Assembly: GCF_900100955.1 (NCBI RefSeq)
Contig: NZ_FNCC01000003.1
Location: 124,001-188,000 of the forward strand
DNA length: 64,000 nt
Direction: 5' to 3'
Source of the DNA: Lentzea fradiae
GTDB taxonomy: Bacteria; Actinomycetota; Actinomycetes; Mycobacteriales; Pseudonocardiaceae
The translations under genes and the position numbers were made by a program. Below the pieces are notes generated by a model. It did not search any database. It was given only the letters and a program-made list of their open reading frames with translations, and had not been told where the DNA came from. Below are positions 1 through 9,266 of the stretch, piece after piece (the stretch's first letter is position 1; each line of letters opens with the position of its first letter).

Positions 1-964
1 GGTGCACGTCGCCCTGCGCGTAGCGGATCGTCTCGTTGCGGGACTGGACCACACCGCAGTGCCAGCGCGTCGTCGAGCCCGAACGGCACACCGACGTGCC
101 GACCGGCGCCTCCCAGGAACCGCGCACCAGCGCGTCCGCCACGGTGCCCCAGCCGAGCACGACCGGCACGGTCCACCAGCCGCCGCCGATGCGCACCCAC
201 GCGTAGTCGTTGCCGGGGAACGAAGATCCGGCGAAGTTGCCCTGGAACGACCGGTCCCAGCCGTACACGGCCTGACCGTTGCCACCGCAGTGGCCCGCCG
301 TGACGTAGCCGCCGTGCACCGAGAAACCGATGGAGCACCGGACGTTCCCGGTGTAGTACGGGTCACCGCCGACCGTGCCCGCCGCGTACGGCTTCGGCTG
401 CTGCACGCCCTCGGTGTTCACGGAGATCGCACCGAACTGGCGCGCCTTGTCGAGGAACTTCGCGACCTCGGCGGTCTGCTTGCCGGCCTCGACGTTCACC
501 ACGACGGTGCCGGTGCGCGGGTCCGGGTGCCAGCTCGCGACAGCGGCCGGCACTGCCCCCGTCGCGGACAACGCGTCGAGACGCTTCTGGTGGGCCGCCA
601 TCGAGTTGGCCGACCGCCCGACGACGACGGTGTCCACACCGGTCGCCTCGACCGAGCGTGCCACCGCCCGGTCGGTGACGGCCACGACGAGCCGGTTCGT
701 CTTGTCGTCGAACCAGCTGCCGGCGTACGCGGCGCCGGCCTCCGCTTCGGCGCGCGGCGCGAGCACCGACGCGCGTTCTTCCTTCTCGATCCGCAGCCGC
801 GCCTGGGCCTCGGTGAGGCCGAACGCCGACGTCATCGCGGTGAGCAGGCCCGGCGACAGCTCTTCCGCCGAGGCCGGCGCCGGGACGGTGAAGGTGGACC
901 CGACCAGCACGAGCGCCAGCGCGGGCACGACTCTGGAGGTGATTCTGGGCAGGGTGAACCGCAT
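1..964 (-). CDS. Secreted S1-family serine protease (alpha-lytic/streptogrisin type), C-terminus cut by window edge
   Basis: Reading from ATG at 964 (AAGGAG 6 bases upstream) gives a signal peptide (hydrophobic core then PAPASA), a pro-domain of about 165 residues of the alpha-lytic protease kind (segments GSWFDDKTNRLVVAVTD and HQKRLDALSA), then a mature chymotrypsin-fold domain. The catalytic His is in TAGHC and the catalytic Asp in GNDYAWV; the Ser would lie just beyond the window, after the RSGSTTRWHCG segment. Family knowledge: these are extracellular endopeptidases folded by their pro-region. The gene has its own upstream region with a LacI-type operator at 1023-1036, so it may be induced with the glycosidases of this window. 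Only the 5' part is present, so completeness cannot be judged. Confidence 0.93.
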   Translation of the reverse strand, partial: MRFTLPRITSRVVPALALVLVGSTFTVPAPASAEELSPGLLTAMTSAFGLTEAQARLRIEKEERASVLAPRAEAEAGAAYAGSWFDDKTNRLVVAVTDRAVARSVEATGVDTVVVGRSANSMAAHQKRLDALSATGAVPAAVASWHPDPRTGTVVVNVEAGKQTAEVAKFLDKARQFGAISVNTEGVQQPKPYAAGTVGGDPYYTGNVRCSIGFSVHGGYVTAGHCGGNGQAVYGWDRSFQGNFAGSSFPGNDYAWVRIGGGWWTVPVVLGWGTVADALVRGSWEAPVGTSVCRSGSTTRWHCGVVQSRNETIRYAQGDVH

Positions 965-1022
965 GTTCGTCTCCTTGTCCGAGCAGGGTCGCCTTCCGCC
1001 CCGTTGCGGAAGACGGCGAACA

Positions 1023-1036
1023 TGAGAGCGCTCTCA
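1023..1036. promoter_or_regulatory. LacI-type operator upstream of the S1 protease
   Basis: TGAGAGCGCTCTCA is a perfect 14-base palindrome 59 bases upstream of the protease start. The same core (GAGAGCGCTCTC) recurs before other secreted-enzyme genes in the window and resembles the CebR/CelR box TGGGAGCGCTCCCA. The likely binder is the LacI protein at 23027-24040; this is inference. Confidence 0.7.
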
Positions 1037-1097
1037 CCATGCAACAGGCAGGGGTGGACGGGCAAGCCGTTGTCCGCCTGCCTGTCCTGTCCGTTTC

Positions 1098-1123
1098 GTG
1101 CCCGGAGCCCCGGAACCGGGCAC
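1098..1123 (-). terminator. Hairpin downstream of the alcohol dehydrogenase
   Basis: GTGCCCGG and CCGGGCAC pair across a 10-base loop, about 70 bases past the dehydrogenase stop codon. There is no T-run, as is common in high-G+C actinomycetes. It could end the 5122-1192 operon; its function is inferred. Confidence 0.4.
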
Positions 1124-1191
1124 CACCCGGGCCGGTTCGGCGGGGCCGGACCGGCCTGACCCCACCCGCCGAGCCCAGCTCCCGGGCCCGC

Positions 1192-2292
1192 TCAGCCGGG
1201 TACGACCACCTGCCGCACCGCCTCACCGGACGCGAGCTTCGCGAACCCCTCGTTGACGTCCTCCAGCGCGAGCCGCCCGGACAGCAGCCCGTCGACCGGC
1301 AGCCGTCCGGCGCGGTAGAGGTCGACGAACCGCGGCACGTCCCTACGCGGCACGCACGAGCCGAGGTAGCTGCCCTTGAGAGTGCGTTCCTCGGCGACGA
1401 GGTTCAGCGCGGGCAGCGTGATCGTGCGGTCCGGGTGCGGGAGGCCGACGGTGACGGTCGTGCCGCCGACGGCCGTGGCGGCGTATGCCTGTTCGAGGAC
1501 GGCCGCGACACCGGTCGTGTCGATGACCTTGTCCGCGCCGCCGCCGGTGAGGTCGCGCACGGCGGTGACGACGTCCGGGCCGCCCGCGGTCTCGTGCGTG
1601 GCGCCGAGCGTGAGGGCGAGCTTGCGCTTGTGCTCGACCACGTCGACCGCGACGACCTGGGTGGCTCCGGCGGTGAGGGCGGCGAGCACCGCGGCCAGTC
1701 CGACGCCACCGAGTCCGAAGACCGCGACCCGGTCCCCCGGCTCGACCCTGGCGCTGTAGAACGCGGCACCGGCGCCCGTCAGCACGGCGCAGCCGAACAG
1801 CGCGGCGACGTCGAGCGGCAGGTCCGGTGGCACGAGCGTGGCGGAGCGGCCGGAGACGACCGTGTACTCGGCGAAGCCGGACACGCCGAGGTGGTGGTTC
1901 GGGCGGGTGCCGTCCGGGAGCGTCCACCGGCGGTGCCCGCCCAGGAGCGTGCCCTCGCGGTTCGCGGCGGCGCCCGGTTCGCACAGCGCCTGCCTGCCGG
2001 ACGCGCACGGGCGGCACGCGCCGCAGGCAGGGACGAACGACAGCACGACGTGGTTGCCGGGCGCGAACCCCGAGCCGGGTCCCGTCTCGACGACCTCGCC
2101 CGCGGCCTCGTGGCCGAGCACCATCGGCAACGGCCGCAGCCGCGACCCGTCGATCACCGACAGGTCGGAGTGGCACAGGCCGGTGGCGTGCACGCGCACC
2201 AGCAGCTCGCCGGGACCGGGCGGGTCGAGCTCCAGCTCGACGACCTCCAGCGGCCCGCCGACCTCGGTCAGCACGGCTCCTCGCGTCCTCAC
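1192..2292 (-). CDS. Zinc-dependent alcohol dehydrogenase (MDR family, AdhC-like)
   Basis: A 366-residue medium-chain dehydrogenase. Visible motifs: catalytic zinc Cys in GLCHSD, His-Glu in VLGHEAAGEV, four structural-zinc cysteines in CGACRPC...C, and the Rossmann nucleotide loop GLGGVGLA near residue 190. Full family length. It would oxidise alcohols or reduce aldehydes with NAD(P); the substrate is not readable, and the closest general type is the AdhE2/mycothiol-dependent-like group. The GTG start overlaps the stop of the upstream thioesterase (GTGA), implying translational coupling. It is the last gene of an operon led by the LuxR ATPase regulator. Confidence 0.9.
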   Translation of the reverse strand: MRTRGAVLTEVGGPLEVVELELDPPGPGELLVRVHATGLCHSDLSVIDGSRLRPLPMVLGHEAAGEVVETGPGSGFAPGNHVVLSFVPACGACRPCASGRQALCEPGAAANREGTLLGGHRRWTLPDGTRPNHHLGVSGFAEYTVVSGRSATLVPPDLPLDVAALFGCAVLTGAGAAFYSARVEPGDRVAVFGLGGVGLAAVLAALTAGATQVVAVDVVEHKRKLALTLGATHETAGGPDVVTAVRDLTGGGADKVIDTTGVAAVLEQAYAATAVGGTTVTVGLPHPDRTITLPALNLVAEERTLKGSYLGSCVPRRDVPRFVDLYRAGRLPVDGLLSGRLALEDVNEGFAKLASGEAVRQVVVPG

Positions 2293-2702
2293 GTCACCAC
2301 CAGCCCTTCCATCGCGGTGCGCAGGTGCGCGGGGATCTCGGCCGGTTTGCGGGTGGTCCTGTCGACGAACACGTGCACGAAGTGCCCCTCCGCCACCACG
2401 TCGTCGTCCCCCTCGCGGAAGAACCCGACCTCGTAGCGCACGCTCGACCGGCCGAGGTGGCCGATCCGCAGGCCCGCGTCCAGCGCGTCCGGGAACGAGA
2501 CCGAGGCGCGGTAGTTGCAGTGGGACTCGACGCACAGGCCGATCTCCGCGCCCTCGTGGATGTCGAGACCCGACGCGATCAGCCACGTGTTGATCACCGT
2601 GTCCATGAACGCGTAGTGGACGACGTTGTTCACGTGGCCGTAGACGTCGTTGTCCGCCCACCGGGTCGGAATCCGCTGCCAGTGCCGGTAACTCTCGCGC
2701 AC
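2289..2702 (-). CDS. Acyl-CoA thioesterase, 4HBT hotdog fold
   Basis: A small hotdog-fold protein with the N-terminal active-site signature TRWADNDVYGHVNN, where the Asp is the expected catalytic residue of 4-hydroxybenzoyl-CoA thioesterase-like enzymes, followed by the long central helix and beta-strands. It should hydrolyse an acyl-CoA in the cytoplasm. I chose the GTG at 2702 because GGAGGG sits just before it; a GTG at 2729 would add nine residues and leave only 2 bases to the preceding regulator. It lies between the LuxR regulator and the alcohol dehydrogenase and overlaps the latter by 4 bases, so the three are one operon, perhaps for detoxifying or degrading an aryl/acyl compound. Confidence 0.88.
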   Translation of the reverse strand: MRESYRHWQRIPTRWADNDVYGHVNNVVHYAFMDTVINTWLIASGLDIHEGAEIGLCVESHCNYRASVSFPDALDAGLRIGHLGRSSVRYEVGFFREGDDDVVAEGHFVHVFVDRTTRKPAEIPAHLRTAMEGLVVT

Positions 2703-2731
2703 ACACCCTCCGCTGCTGTGGTTCGACACCC

Positions 2732-5122
2732 TCAGTCGAGCCTTCTGGTCAGCTCGACCCTCGACCGCACGCCGAGCCGCGCGAAGATGTTGCGCAGGTG
2801 GTGCTCGACGGTGCGGTGGCTCAGGAACAACCGCGTGGCGATCTCGCGGTTCGTGGCGCCCTCGGCGACCAGCGCGGCGATCTGCGCCTGCTGCGGCGTC
2901 AGGCCGGGGTGGTCCTTCGGCTCGCCGGTGGAGTCACCGGCCGCGCGCAGCTCGGCGCGGGCCCGGTCGACCCAGTGGTCGGCCTGGTAAGACTCGAAGA
3001 TGCGCACCGCGTCGCGCAGGTGTTCGCGCGCCGCCTTGGGTTTGCGGCCGCGGCGCAGCCGGTTGCCGTACAGCAGCTCGGTCTTCGCGAGCTCCAGCGC
3101 GGTGCCGCTGGCCCGGTGCAGCCGGATCGCCTCCTCGAAGTGCTCGTCGGCGGTGCCGGCCGCGCGCAGCCCGTGGCAGCGGTGGGAGAGCGCGAGCCTG
3201 GCCGCGCTGCCGGTGGCGCCCGCCCACTTCTCGTAGCGGCTCAGCGCTCTGTCCCCTGTGGACGGTTTGCCGCACGCGACGGCGGCCTCCACGAGGTGCG
3301 GCGCGGCCATCACCTTGATGCCGGTGTGGCCGTGGTGCAGACGCAGCCGGTCGAGCGCGTCGGCGGGCCGGTCGCGGGCGAGGTCGGCGCAGGCGAACGC
3401 CCAGGCGCCGAACGTGCCGGGGCGGATGAGGCCGCGTTCGGTGATGTGCGCGGTCGCGGTGTCGATGCGGTGCAGCGCCGTCTCGGCGTCGCCGCGCAAC
3501 GCCGCCAGCAGCGCGAGGATCGTAAGGTGGTCGACGACGGCGTTGTGCTGGCCCATCGCCGTGGCCGCGTGCACGCCCTCGGTGGCCGCCGTCAGCGCGG
3601 CGGCGTGCTGGTCGAGCAGCAACGCCGACAGCGCCCGGTAGACCAGCGCCCACGGCACCAGCGCGGTGTAACCGGTCTCCCGCGCCGACGTCACGGCGCT
3701 CATCGCGAACTCGTAGGACCGGGTGGCGTCGCCCAGCACGTAGGCGGCCTGGCTGCCCCAGATCCGCGCCTGCGGCCCCGGCACCTGCCCGGCCAGCGCG
3801 ACGACGCCGCGCAACGCGGGCAGCGCCTCGTCGTGCCGCCCGGCGAGCGTCGCGGACACGCCGATCACGTGGTCGAGCGTGAGCCGGGTGGCCGGGTGCT
3901 CGTCGGGGCGGCGGATCTCCTTGGCGAACTCGGCGACGGCGGTGTGCCGGCGCGGGTCGCCCGCGATGCTGGCCGCCTCACCCGCGTACCCCAGCGCCGC
4001 CACCGCGAGCCCGCGCTGGGTGCCCACGAGTCCCCTGGCGGCGCGCATGAGGCGGTCGGCGGCCACGTCCGGGAGGCTCTCGCCGAGGTCGATGCCGCCC
4101 GCCAGGAGATCCATGAGCGCGCGGAGCTCCACCGTGTCGGTCAGCCGGACGGCCGTGCGCAGCACCGCGCGCGACCGGTGCGGCGCGCCGCGGGCCCAGT
4201 GGTCGGAGGCCGCCCTGAGCAGCCGCCGCGCCTTCTCCTCCGGTTCGGAGGTGAGCTGGGCGGCACGGCCGTGGTCCCGTGCGGCGGTCGCGAAGTCGCC
4301 GCACCGGCGGGCGTGCTCGGCACTGGCGGCGAGCGCGTCGGCGTGCTCGCCGCCGTCGTTGCCGGTGACGGCCGCGTGCCAGGTGCGCCGCGGTCCCTCC
4401 GGCAGCAGCCGGGCGAGCTCTCCGTGCGCCTGGAACCGCAGGGCGGTCGGGATGCCGGTGCGGACGGTGGAGCGGATCAGGCGGCGCGGGTCGAGCAGCG
4501 TGCCGGCCTCGGTCACGGCGTCCAGGTCGCCGGTGAGCCTCGCCAGGTCCTCCGCGGTCAGCTCCTCGTCCACGGCCGCGAGCGCGACGACGTGCCGCGC
4601 GGCCGGGGACAGCGCCTCGAACCGGGCCAGCAGGCGGGTGCGCAGCGAGCTCGACTCCGGCAGCACCTCCGGGGGCGGCGCCGTGCCGCCGAGCTGGTCG
4701 GAGGTGAGCGACGCGGCCAGCTCGGCGAGCGCGAGCGGGTTGCCGCAGGCGAGCTCGGCGACGTCGACGGCGAGCGCGGCCGGGATGCCCGGCAGCAGGT
4801 CGTCGAGCACCTGCAGGCTCGCCGCCCGGTCCAGCGGCTCCAGCACCACGCTGGGCAGCCCGAACGTCTCGGTCTCGGTCGCGATGAGCAGCGCGGCCCC
4901 GGTTCCGGTGACGTCCTCGGCGAGCTCGCGGAGGTCGTCGTCGAGCCTGCGCACGTCGTCCACGCACAGCACCGCGTCGTAGGTGCGGCGGGCGTGGTCG
5001 AGCAGCGCCGTCTTGCCTGATCCGGGTTCACCGCGCAGCACGAGCGCCGAGCCGTGCCCAGCGCGCGCACGCCTGAGGAACGCGTCGACGGCGACGCGCT
5101 GCCTGTCCCTGCCACGCAGCAT
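2732..5122 (-). CDS. Large ATP-binding LuxR-family (LAL/MalT-like) transcription regulator
   Basis: 796 residues. N-terminal AAA/STAND NTPase: Walker A GEPGSGKT near residue 30 and Walker B-like [10 protein letters not shown] near 50. The middle is a long alpha-helical, alanine/leucine-rich region of TPR-like repeats. The last 65 residues are a LuxR/GerE helix-turn-helix ([18 protein letters not shown]...). Proteins of this architecture are ligand- and ATP-dependent activators. The ATG at 5122 begins MLRGRDRQ, the usual LAL N-terminus; the upstream in-frame extension lacks domain similarity. It is the first gene of the operon with thioesterase and alcohol dehydrogenase (2-30 base gaps), and divergent from the cutinase across 188 bases, which it could also control. 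Confidence 0.9.
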   Translation of the reverse strand: MLRGRDRQRVAVDAFLRRARAGHGSALVLRGEPGSGKTALLDHARRTYDAVLCVDDVRRLDDDLRELAEDVTGTGAALLIATETETFGLPSVVLEPLDRAASLQVLDDLLPGIPAALAVDVAELACGNPLALAELAASLTSDQLGGTAPPPEVLPESSSLRTRLLARFEALSPAARHVVALAAVDEELTAEDLARLTGDLDAVTEAGTLLDPRRLIRSTVRTGIPTALRFQAHGELARLLPEGPRRTWHAAVTGNDGGEHADALAASAEHARRCGDFATAARDHGRAAQLTSEPEEKARRLLRAASDHWARGAPHRSRAVLRTAVRLTDTVELRALMDLLAGGIDLGESLPDVAADRLMRAARGLVGTQRGLAVAALGYAGEAASIAGDPRRHTAVAEFAKEIRRPDEHPATRLTLDHVIGVSATLAGRHDEALPALRGVVALAGQVPGPQARIWGSQAAYVLGDATRSYEFAMSAVTSARETGYTALVPWALVYRALSALLLDQHAAALTAATEGVHAATAMGQHNAVVDHLTILALLAALRGDAETALHRIDTATAHITERGLIRPGTFGAWAFACADLARDRPADALDRLRLHHGHTGIKVMAAPHLVEAAVACGKPSTGDRALSRYEKWAGATGSAARLALSHRCHGLRAAGTADEHFEEAIRLHRASGTALELAKTELLYGNRLRRGRKPKAAREHLRDAVRIFESYQADHWVDRARAELRAAGDSTGEPKDHPGLTPQQAQIAALVAEGATNREIATRLFLSHRTVEHHLRNIFARLGVRSRVELTRRLD

Positions 5123-5310
5123 CGGGCCAGTCTCGCCCTCTCCGGACGGCCTGCGGAAGGGGTCTCGGCGAAATTCACCTACCACCGTTAGTTTTGTCCC
5201 CGAAGTTCTCCGGCGAGACCGGTGGTTGCACCGATGCGCGTGTGCGCGGCGGGCCGCCAGTGTCGATCCCGTCCCCGATTTCCCCCCTGCCGAATGAGGT
5301 GTACAACGCT

Positions 5311-6162
5311 GTGCAACTCCGTTCACTGATCCCGATCGCACTGTCCGTGCTGCTGATCGGCGCTCCCGCGGCCCGCGCCGCGGACAACCCCTACGAACGC
5401 GGCCCCGCGCCGACCAACTCGAGCATCGAGGCCACGCGCGGTCCGTTCGCCGTGTCGGACACCAGGGTGTCGTCCCTGGTCAGCGGCTTCGGCGGCGGCA
5501 CGATCTACTACCCGACCAGCACCTCGTCCGGCACATTCGGCGCGGTGGTGATCTCCCCCGGCTTCACCGGCACGCAGTCGAGCATCGACTGGCTCGGCCC
5601 GCGCATCGCCTCGCAGGGCTTCGTCGTGTTCACGATCGACACGATCACGATCTACGACCAGCCCGACAGCCGCGCCTCCCAGCTGCTCGCCGCGCTCGAC
5701 TACCTGACCCAGCGCAGCGACGTCCGCAGCCGGATCGACGCCTCCCGGCTCGGCGTCATGGGCCACTCGATGGGCGGCGGCGGCACCCTGCGCGCGGCGG
5801 CGCAGCGTCCGTCCCTGCAGGCGGCGATCCCTCTCACGGGCTGGCACACCACGAAGAACTGGTCGTCGGTGAGCGTCCCGACCCTGGTGATCGGCGCGGA
5901 GAGCGACTCGGTCGCGCCGGTCGCGACGCACTCGGAGCCGTTCTACACGTCGTTGCCGTCCACGCTGGACAAGGCGTACCTGGAGCTCAACAACGCCTCG
6001 CACTTCGCGCCGAACCTGCCCGACACGACGATCGCGAAGTACAGCATCTCGTGGCTGAAGAGGTTCATCGACAACGACACCCGCTACGAGCAGTTCCTGT
6101 GCCCCGGGCCGGGTCGCAGCACGCAGGTCGAGGAGTACCGCAACACCTGCCCGAACTCGTAG
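5311..6162 (+). CDS. Secreted cutinase/polyester hydrolase of the Cut190-TfCut2 (PET hydrolase) family
   Basis: 283 residues: a short signal peptide ending APAARA and a full-length cutinase domain. Catalytic triad by motif: Ser153 in GHSMGGGG, Asp199 in ESDSVAP, His231 in NASHFAPN. The Ser-Asp and Ser-His intervals (46, 78) equal those of TfCut2 (S130/D176/H208). The C-terminus keeps [16 protein letters not shown] and a final Cys for the known disulfide. PLTGWH and YEQFLCP resemble Saccharomonospora Cut190 more than Thermobifida. The oxyanion-side aromatic is Phe (SPGFTG) rather than Tyr. Such enzymes cleave cutin, triglycerides and polyesters including PET. The start is GTG 5311, preceded by a weak AGG; GTG 5299 is possible. 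A strong terminator follows. Confidence 0.95.
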   Translation: MQLRSLIPIALSVLLIGAPAARAADNPYERGPAPTNSSIEATRGPFAVSDTRVSSLVSGFGGGTIYYPTSTSSGTFGAVVISPGFTGTQSSIDWLGPRIASQGFVVFTIDTITIYDQPDSRASQLLAALDYLTQRSDVRSRIDASRLGVMGHSMGGGGTLRAAAQRPSLQAAIPLTGWHTTKNWSSVSVPTLVIGAESDSVAPVATHSEPFYTSLPSTLDKAYLELNNASHFAPNLPDTTIAKYSISWLKRFIDNDTRYEQFLCPGPGRSTQVEEYRNTCPNS

Positions 6163-6220
6163 GGCCGGAGTCCTCGCCCGGCGAGAACCGCGCCTGAGGG
6201 TTTCGCACCGATGGCGCGGC

Positions 6221-6256
6221 GGAGGACCCGCGTCCGGCGGCGGACGCGGGTCCTCC
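6221..6256 (+). terminator. Terminator hairpin after the cutinase gene
   Basis: GGAGGACCCGCGTCC pairs perfectly over 15 bases with 6242-6256 across a 6-base loop, about 60 bases after the stop. No T-run, typical of actinomycete terminators. Confidence 0.75.
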
Positions 6257-6288
6257 GGCACCCCGTCGCGAACGGGGAACCCAGGGGT

Positions 6289-6323
6289 GGTGTGGTGCCC
6301 CGCCCCGACCGGGGCACCACACC
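6289..6323 (-). terminator. Terminator hairpin after the acyltransferase gene
   Basis: A 14-base perfect stem (GGTGTGGTGCCCCG with 6310-6323) and a 7-base loop, about 90 bases past the minus-strand stop at 6414. With the hairpin at 6221-6256 it separates two convergent genes. Confidence 0.7.
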
Positions 6324-6413
6324 GGTCCCCTCACCACCGCGAACCCGGGCTGGTGCGTCACGGACACCGTGCGCACCGGCCCGTTCGTCGTCTCAGGACC
6401 GGCAGCGTGCCTC

Positions 6414-8330
6414 CTAAGCGCTGTGGATGGCGTCCAGCGCCTCCTCCAGGACCGGTGACAGCTCCCTCATGAACCGCGCGCTCACGTGGTTGTCGTCGAA
6501 GTTGACCTGCAGGTCGCCGACGAACGGCGAGCAGAACTCGTCCGGGCAGATCTGGTCGCTGAAGTCGAGGAACGAGACGTTGGACGGCACGTCGAGGTTC
6601 GCGTAGGGCGGCACCTCGCTGAGCATCTGGTCGCGTGGAGCGCCGCACCGGGGCGACGACGCGCCGTGCACGCGGACGCACTCGGGCACCGAGAAGCTGT
6701 AGCGCGGGCTGTCGCGGACGGCGACCACCGGGATGCCTTCGGCGTCGAGCTGCCGCCAGCGCTCCAGGAACCCCGGCGGCGTCTCCTCGGTCAGTCCCAC
6801 CTGGACGTTGCGGGTCGAGAGGGTGAAGACGAAGTCGGGCTTGAGGGAGATGATCTCCTCGGTGGCCTCGTCGTTGAACCGCACGCACTCCTGCATGCCG
6901 GGCCACCGCTCCGACTTCGTGGAGTACGGGCAGCCGCCCTTGAGCATCGGGATGAGCTGCCAGTTGCGGCTGCGCGCGATCGGGTCGAGGGCGGCGATGA
7001 ACTGCTGGACGTGGGAGTCGCCGACGAGCACGACGCGTTTCGCGGGTGTGCCCTCGGCGGGACCGAAGCACACCGTCAGCTGCTGGTGTCCCGGGGACAT
7101 CGAGCACGTCTCGCCGTCGAGCGTGGCGAAGTCGGTGGACGGGGCGTACGCCTCCACGTTCCGCTCGCCGGTGAGCTGCCAGGTCGTGACGGCGATCACG
7201 AGCGGCACGAGCAGCACCACCGTCACCTTGCGCGCGCCCCACCCCGAGCGGCGGACCGGCTCCTCCACGAACAGGTGGGTGAGGGCCGCGAGCACCAGTG
7301 ACGTGCCGATGACGGCCACGCCGCCGAGCAGGCCCGCCTCCCCCTGGCCGCGCACCACGAGGTAGCAGATCAGGACGGGCCAGTGCCACAGGTACAGGGC
7401 GTAGCTGAGGTCGCCGAGGTAGCGCATCCGCTCGCCCGAGAGCCACCGGTCCGCACCGAACCGGCTCCCGGTCGCCCCGGCGAGGATCACGGCGGCCGCG
7501 CACAGGGTGGGCCACAGCGCGAGATAGCCGGGGAACTCGGCACCGACCTGCAGCACCATCCCGCACAGCAGCAGCCCCGCGAGACCCGCCCAGCCGAGGA
7601 CGATCCGCAGTGGACGGACCAAGGTGACGGTCGTCAGCGCCAGCAGGCCGCCGAGGGCGAACTCCCAGATGCGCGTCGCCGTGTGGAAGTACGCGAGCGG
7701 CTGGTTCACCGCGGTCAGGTACACGGAGTAGGCGAACGAGGCGGCGAACACGAGCAGCAGCACGCGCGTCAACGAGCGGCGCAGCATCACCACCAGGCCG
7801 ACCAGCAGCGGCCACAGCAGGTAGAACTGCCCCTGGATGGACAACGACCAGAAGTGCTGCACGACACTCGCCTGGGCGTTCTGGGCGTAGTAGTCGGTCG
7901 AGTCGGCCGCGAGCTGCCAGTTCTCCATGAACAGCGCGGCCGCCGTCACCTCGCGCATCGTCTGCGCCCACCGGTCGGCGGGCAGCAGCAGCAACACCGC
8001 CACCACCGTCGCGCCCAGCACCACGAACGCGGCGGGCAGCAGCCGTTTCGCCATCCGGCCCCACAGCACCCGCAGGTTGATCCCGCCCCTGGCGGACGCG
8101 CGCACGAGCTGCCCCGTCACGAGGAAGCCGGAGATCAGGAAGAAGACGTCGACGCCGCCGGACACCCGGCCGAGCCACACGTGGTAGACGACGACGAGCC
8201 CGGCCGCCACCGCGCGCAGGCCCTGCAGCTCGGGCCGGTAGCTCCGGGGCGGGGACTTGCTGTTCGCCGTGGACGTTCGGGTTTCCTCCAGCTGACCACT
8301 TCCCGCCACGCAGGGAGGGTCCTCGCCCAT
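6414..8330 (-). CDS. Membrane O-acyltransferase (acyltransferase_3) with C-terminal SGNH domain, OafA/YrhL-like
   Basis: 638 residues. An N-terminal acyltransferase-3 domain of about 10 transmembrane segments begins at YRPELQGLRAVAA near residue 35, with the conserved His in VVVYHVW and FFLISGFLVTG. After residue about 400 comes an extracytoplasmic SGNH hydrolase-like domain: block I VLVGDSHVQQF and the C-terminal DxxH in FDDNHVS. Such fusions O-acylate cell-wall polysaccharides, lipids or secreted glycans. The ATG at 8330 gives the shortest cytoplasmic N-terminus consistent with the family; in-frame starts up to 8456 exist without a good ribosome-binding site. It stands alone and is divergent from the small membrane protein/CBS/permease operon. 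Confidence 0.9.
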   Translation of the reverse strand: MGEDPPCVAGSGQLEETRTSTANSKSPPRSYRPELQGLRAVAAGLVVVYHVWLGRVSGGVDVFFLISGFLVTGQLVRASARGGINLRVLWGRMAKRLLPAAFVVLGATVVAVLLLLPADRWAQTMREVTAAALFMENWQLAADSTDYYAQNAQASVVQHFWSLSIQGQFYLLWPLLVGLVVMLRRSLTRVLLLVFAASFAYSVYLTAVNQPLAYFHTATRIWEFALGGLLALTTVTLVRPLRIVLGWAGLAGLLLCGMVLQVGAEFPGYLALWPTLCAAAVILAGATGSRFGADRWLSGERMRYLGDLSYALYLWHWPVLICYLVVRGQGEAGLLGGVAVIGTSLVLAALTHLFVEEPVRRSGWGARKVTVVLLVPLVIAVTTWQLTGERNVEAYAPSTDFATLDGETCSMSPGHQQLTVCFGPAEGTPAKRVVLVGDSHVQQFIAALDPIARSRNWQLIPMLKGGCPYSTKSERWPGMQECVRFNDEATEEIISLKPDFVFTLSTRNVQVGLTEETPPGFLERWRQLDAEGIPVVAVRDSPRYSFSVPECVRVHGASSPRCGAPRDQMLSEVPPYANLDVPSNVSFLDFSDQICPDEFCSPFVGDLQVNFDDNHVSARFMRELSPVLEEALDAIHSA

Positions 8331-8470
8331 CCGGCACAAGTCCATGGGTGCCAACACCCATTTCCGAGTGGGAACACCCCCTCCACCGTGGGGGAGTTGG
8401 GTGCCCAGACGGATCGTTTTCGCACGCCAGAGCAGCGATCGTGGTGGGTGTGTCACTGAAAGGAGGTGCC

Positions 8471-8647
8471 ATGCCCATCACCAGCGACCGCCCGACCAGC
8501 TCGACCGCCTCGACCCGACGGCCGCTGAACCCAGTACTGATCGGGATCGCCTTGGCGCTGCTGATCGCCGGGGTCGCCACCCCGCACGCCCTGCTCGTCG
8601 CGGCCGGCCTCGTCCTGGCCGGCCTGATCGGCCTGAGCCGCACCTGA
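8471..8647 (+). CDS. Small single-span membrane protein of unknown function
   Basis: 58 residues: a Ser/Thr/Arg-rich N-terminus of about 18 residues, then a hydrophobic stretch with a proline break (two short or one long membrane span), ending LSRT. A near-perfect Shine-Dalgarno AAAGGAGGT precedes the ATG by 3-4 bases, the strongest in the region, so I treat it as real. I recognise no family. It is 27 bases upstream of a CBS-domain protein and may be co-transcribed with it and the permease. Confidence 0.65.
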   Translation: MPITSDRPTSSTASTRRPLNPVLIGIALALLIAGVATPHALLVAAGLVLAGLIGLSRT

Positions 8648-8674
8648 CCGACGAGTGAAGTGGGAGGTACGACA

Positions 8675-9181
8675 ATGTCAGCACCGGGAAAACTGGCCGG
8701 GCGCACCGAACGGGATGATGCAATGCAAGCGCGCGACATCGCGATCAACGTCCCGACCGTCACGGTCGACGATCCGGTCACCAAGGCCGTGAGGGTGATG
8801 GCGGTCAACCGCCTGCCCGGCCTGATCGTGGTCGACGACCAGGCACGACCGTGGACGGTGTTGCCGGGCACGCAGGTGCTGCGGCTCGCGGTCCCCTCCT
8901 CCTACCAGGAGGACCCCGCGCTCGCGCGCACGATCGACGAGCACGCCGCCGAGAGCTTCTGGGAAGAGCTCGCCGACCGCACCGTCGGCGACGTCGCGCC
9001 ACGTCAGCGCGCCAAACCCACCACCGTCCGCGACGACGCGACCCTCCTGGAGGTGGCCGCGCTCATGGCGCGGCAGCACAGTCCGCTCGTCGCCGTCGTG
9101 GACCGCTCCGGGGCGCTCGTGGGTGCCATCACCCTCGACCGACTCATCACCAGCCTCGCCGTGTACGGCGCCGAGGACTGA
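8675..9181 (+). CDS. Two-CBS-domain protein
   Basis: 168 residues with two CBS motifs: residues ~15-60 ([26 protein letters not shown]...[10 protein letters not shown]) and ~105-165 ([38 protein letters not shown]). CBS pairs (Bateman modules) bind adenosine nucleotides and regulate transporters or enzymes. The gene after it encodes an ion permease of the ArsB/NhaD group, so it may act as a separate nucleotide-sensing subunit for that permease; this is inferred from position. ATG 8675 has GGGAGGT 7 bases upstream. A strong Rho-independent terminator lies between it and the permease. Confidence 0.9.
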   Translation: MSAPGKLAGRTERDDAMQARDIAINVPTVTVDDPVTKAVRVMAVNRLPGLIVVDDQARPWTVLPGTQVLRLAVPSSYQEDPALARTIDEHAAESFWEELADRTVGDVAPRQRAKPTTVRDDATLLEVAALMARQHSPLVAVVDRSGALVGAITLDRLITSLAVYGAED

Positions 9182-9207
9182 CTCCGTCCGACAAGAGCCA
9201 CTCCCCC

Positions 9208-9250
9208 GCCGTCGCCGGTGCGGCTGAACACGCGCCGGCGACGGCTTTTT
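9208..9250 (+). terminator. Intrinsic terminator with T-run just before the permease start
   Basis: GCCGTCGCCGG pairs with CCGGCGACGGC (11-base perfect stem, 16-base loop) followed by TTTTT. It ends only 17 bases before the permease GTG, leaving room for its ribosome-binding site but not for a promoter. Either it attenuates a common transcript, or the permease promoter lies inside or upstream of the hairpin. Confidence 0.8.
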
Positions 9251-9266
9251 CCCCGTTGGGAGATTT

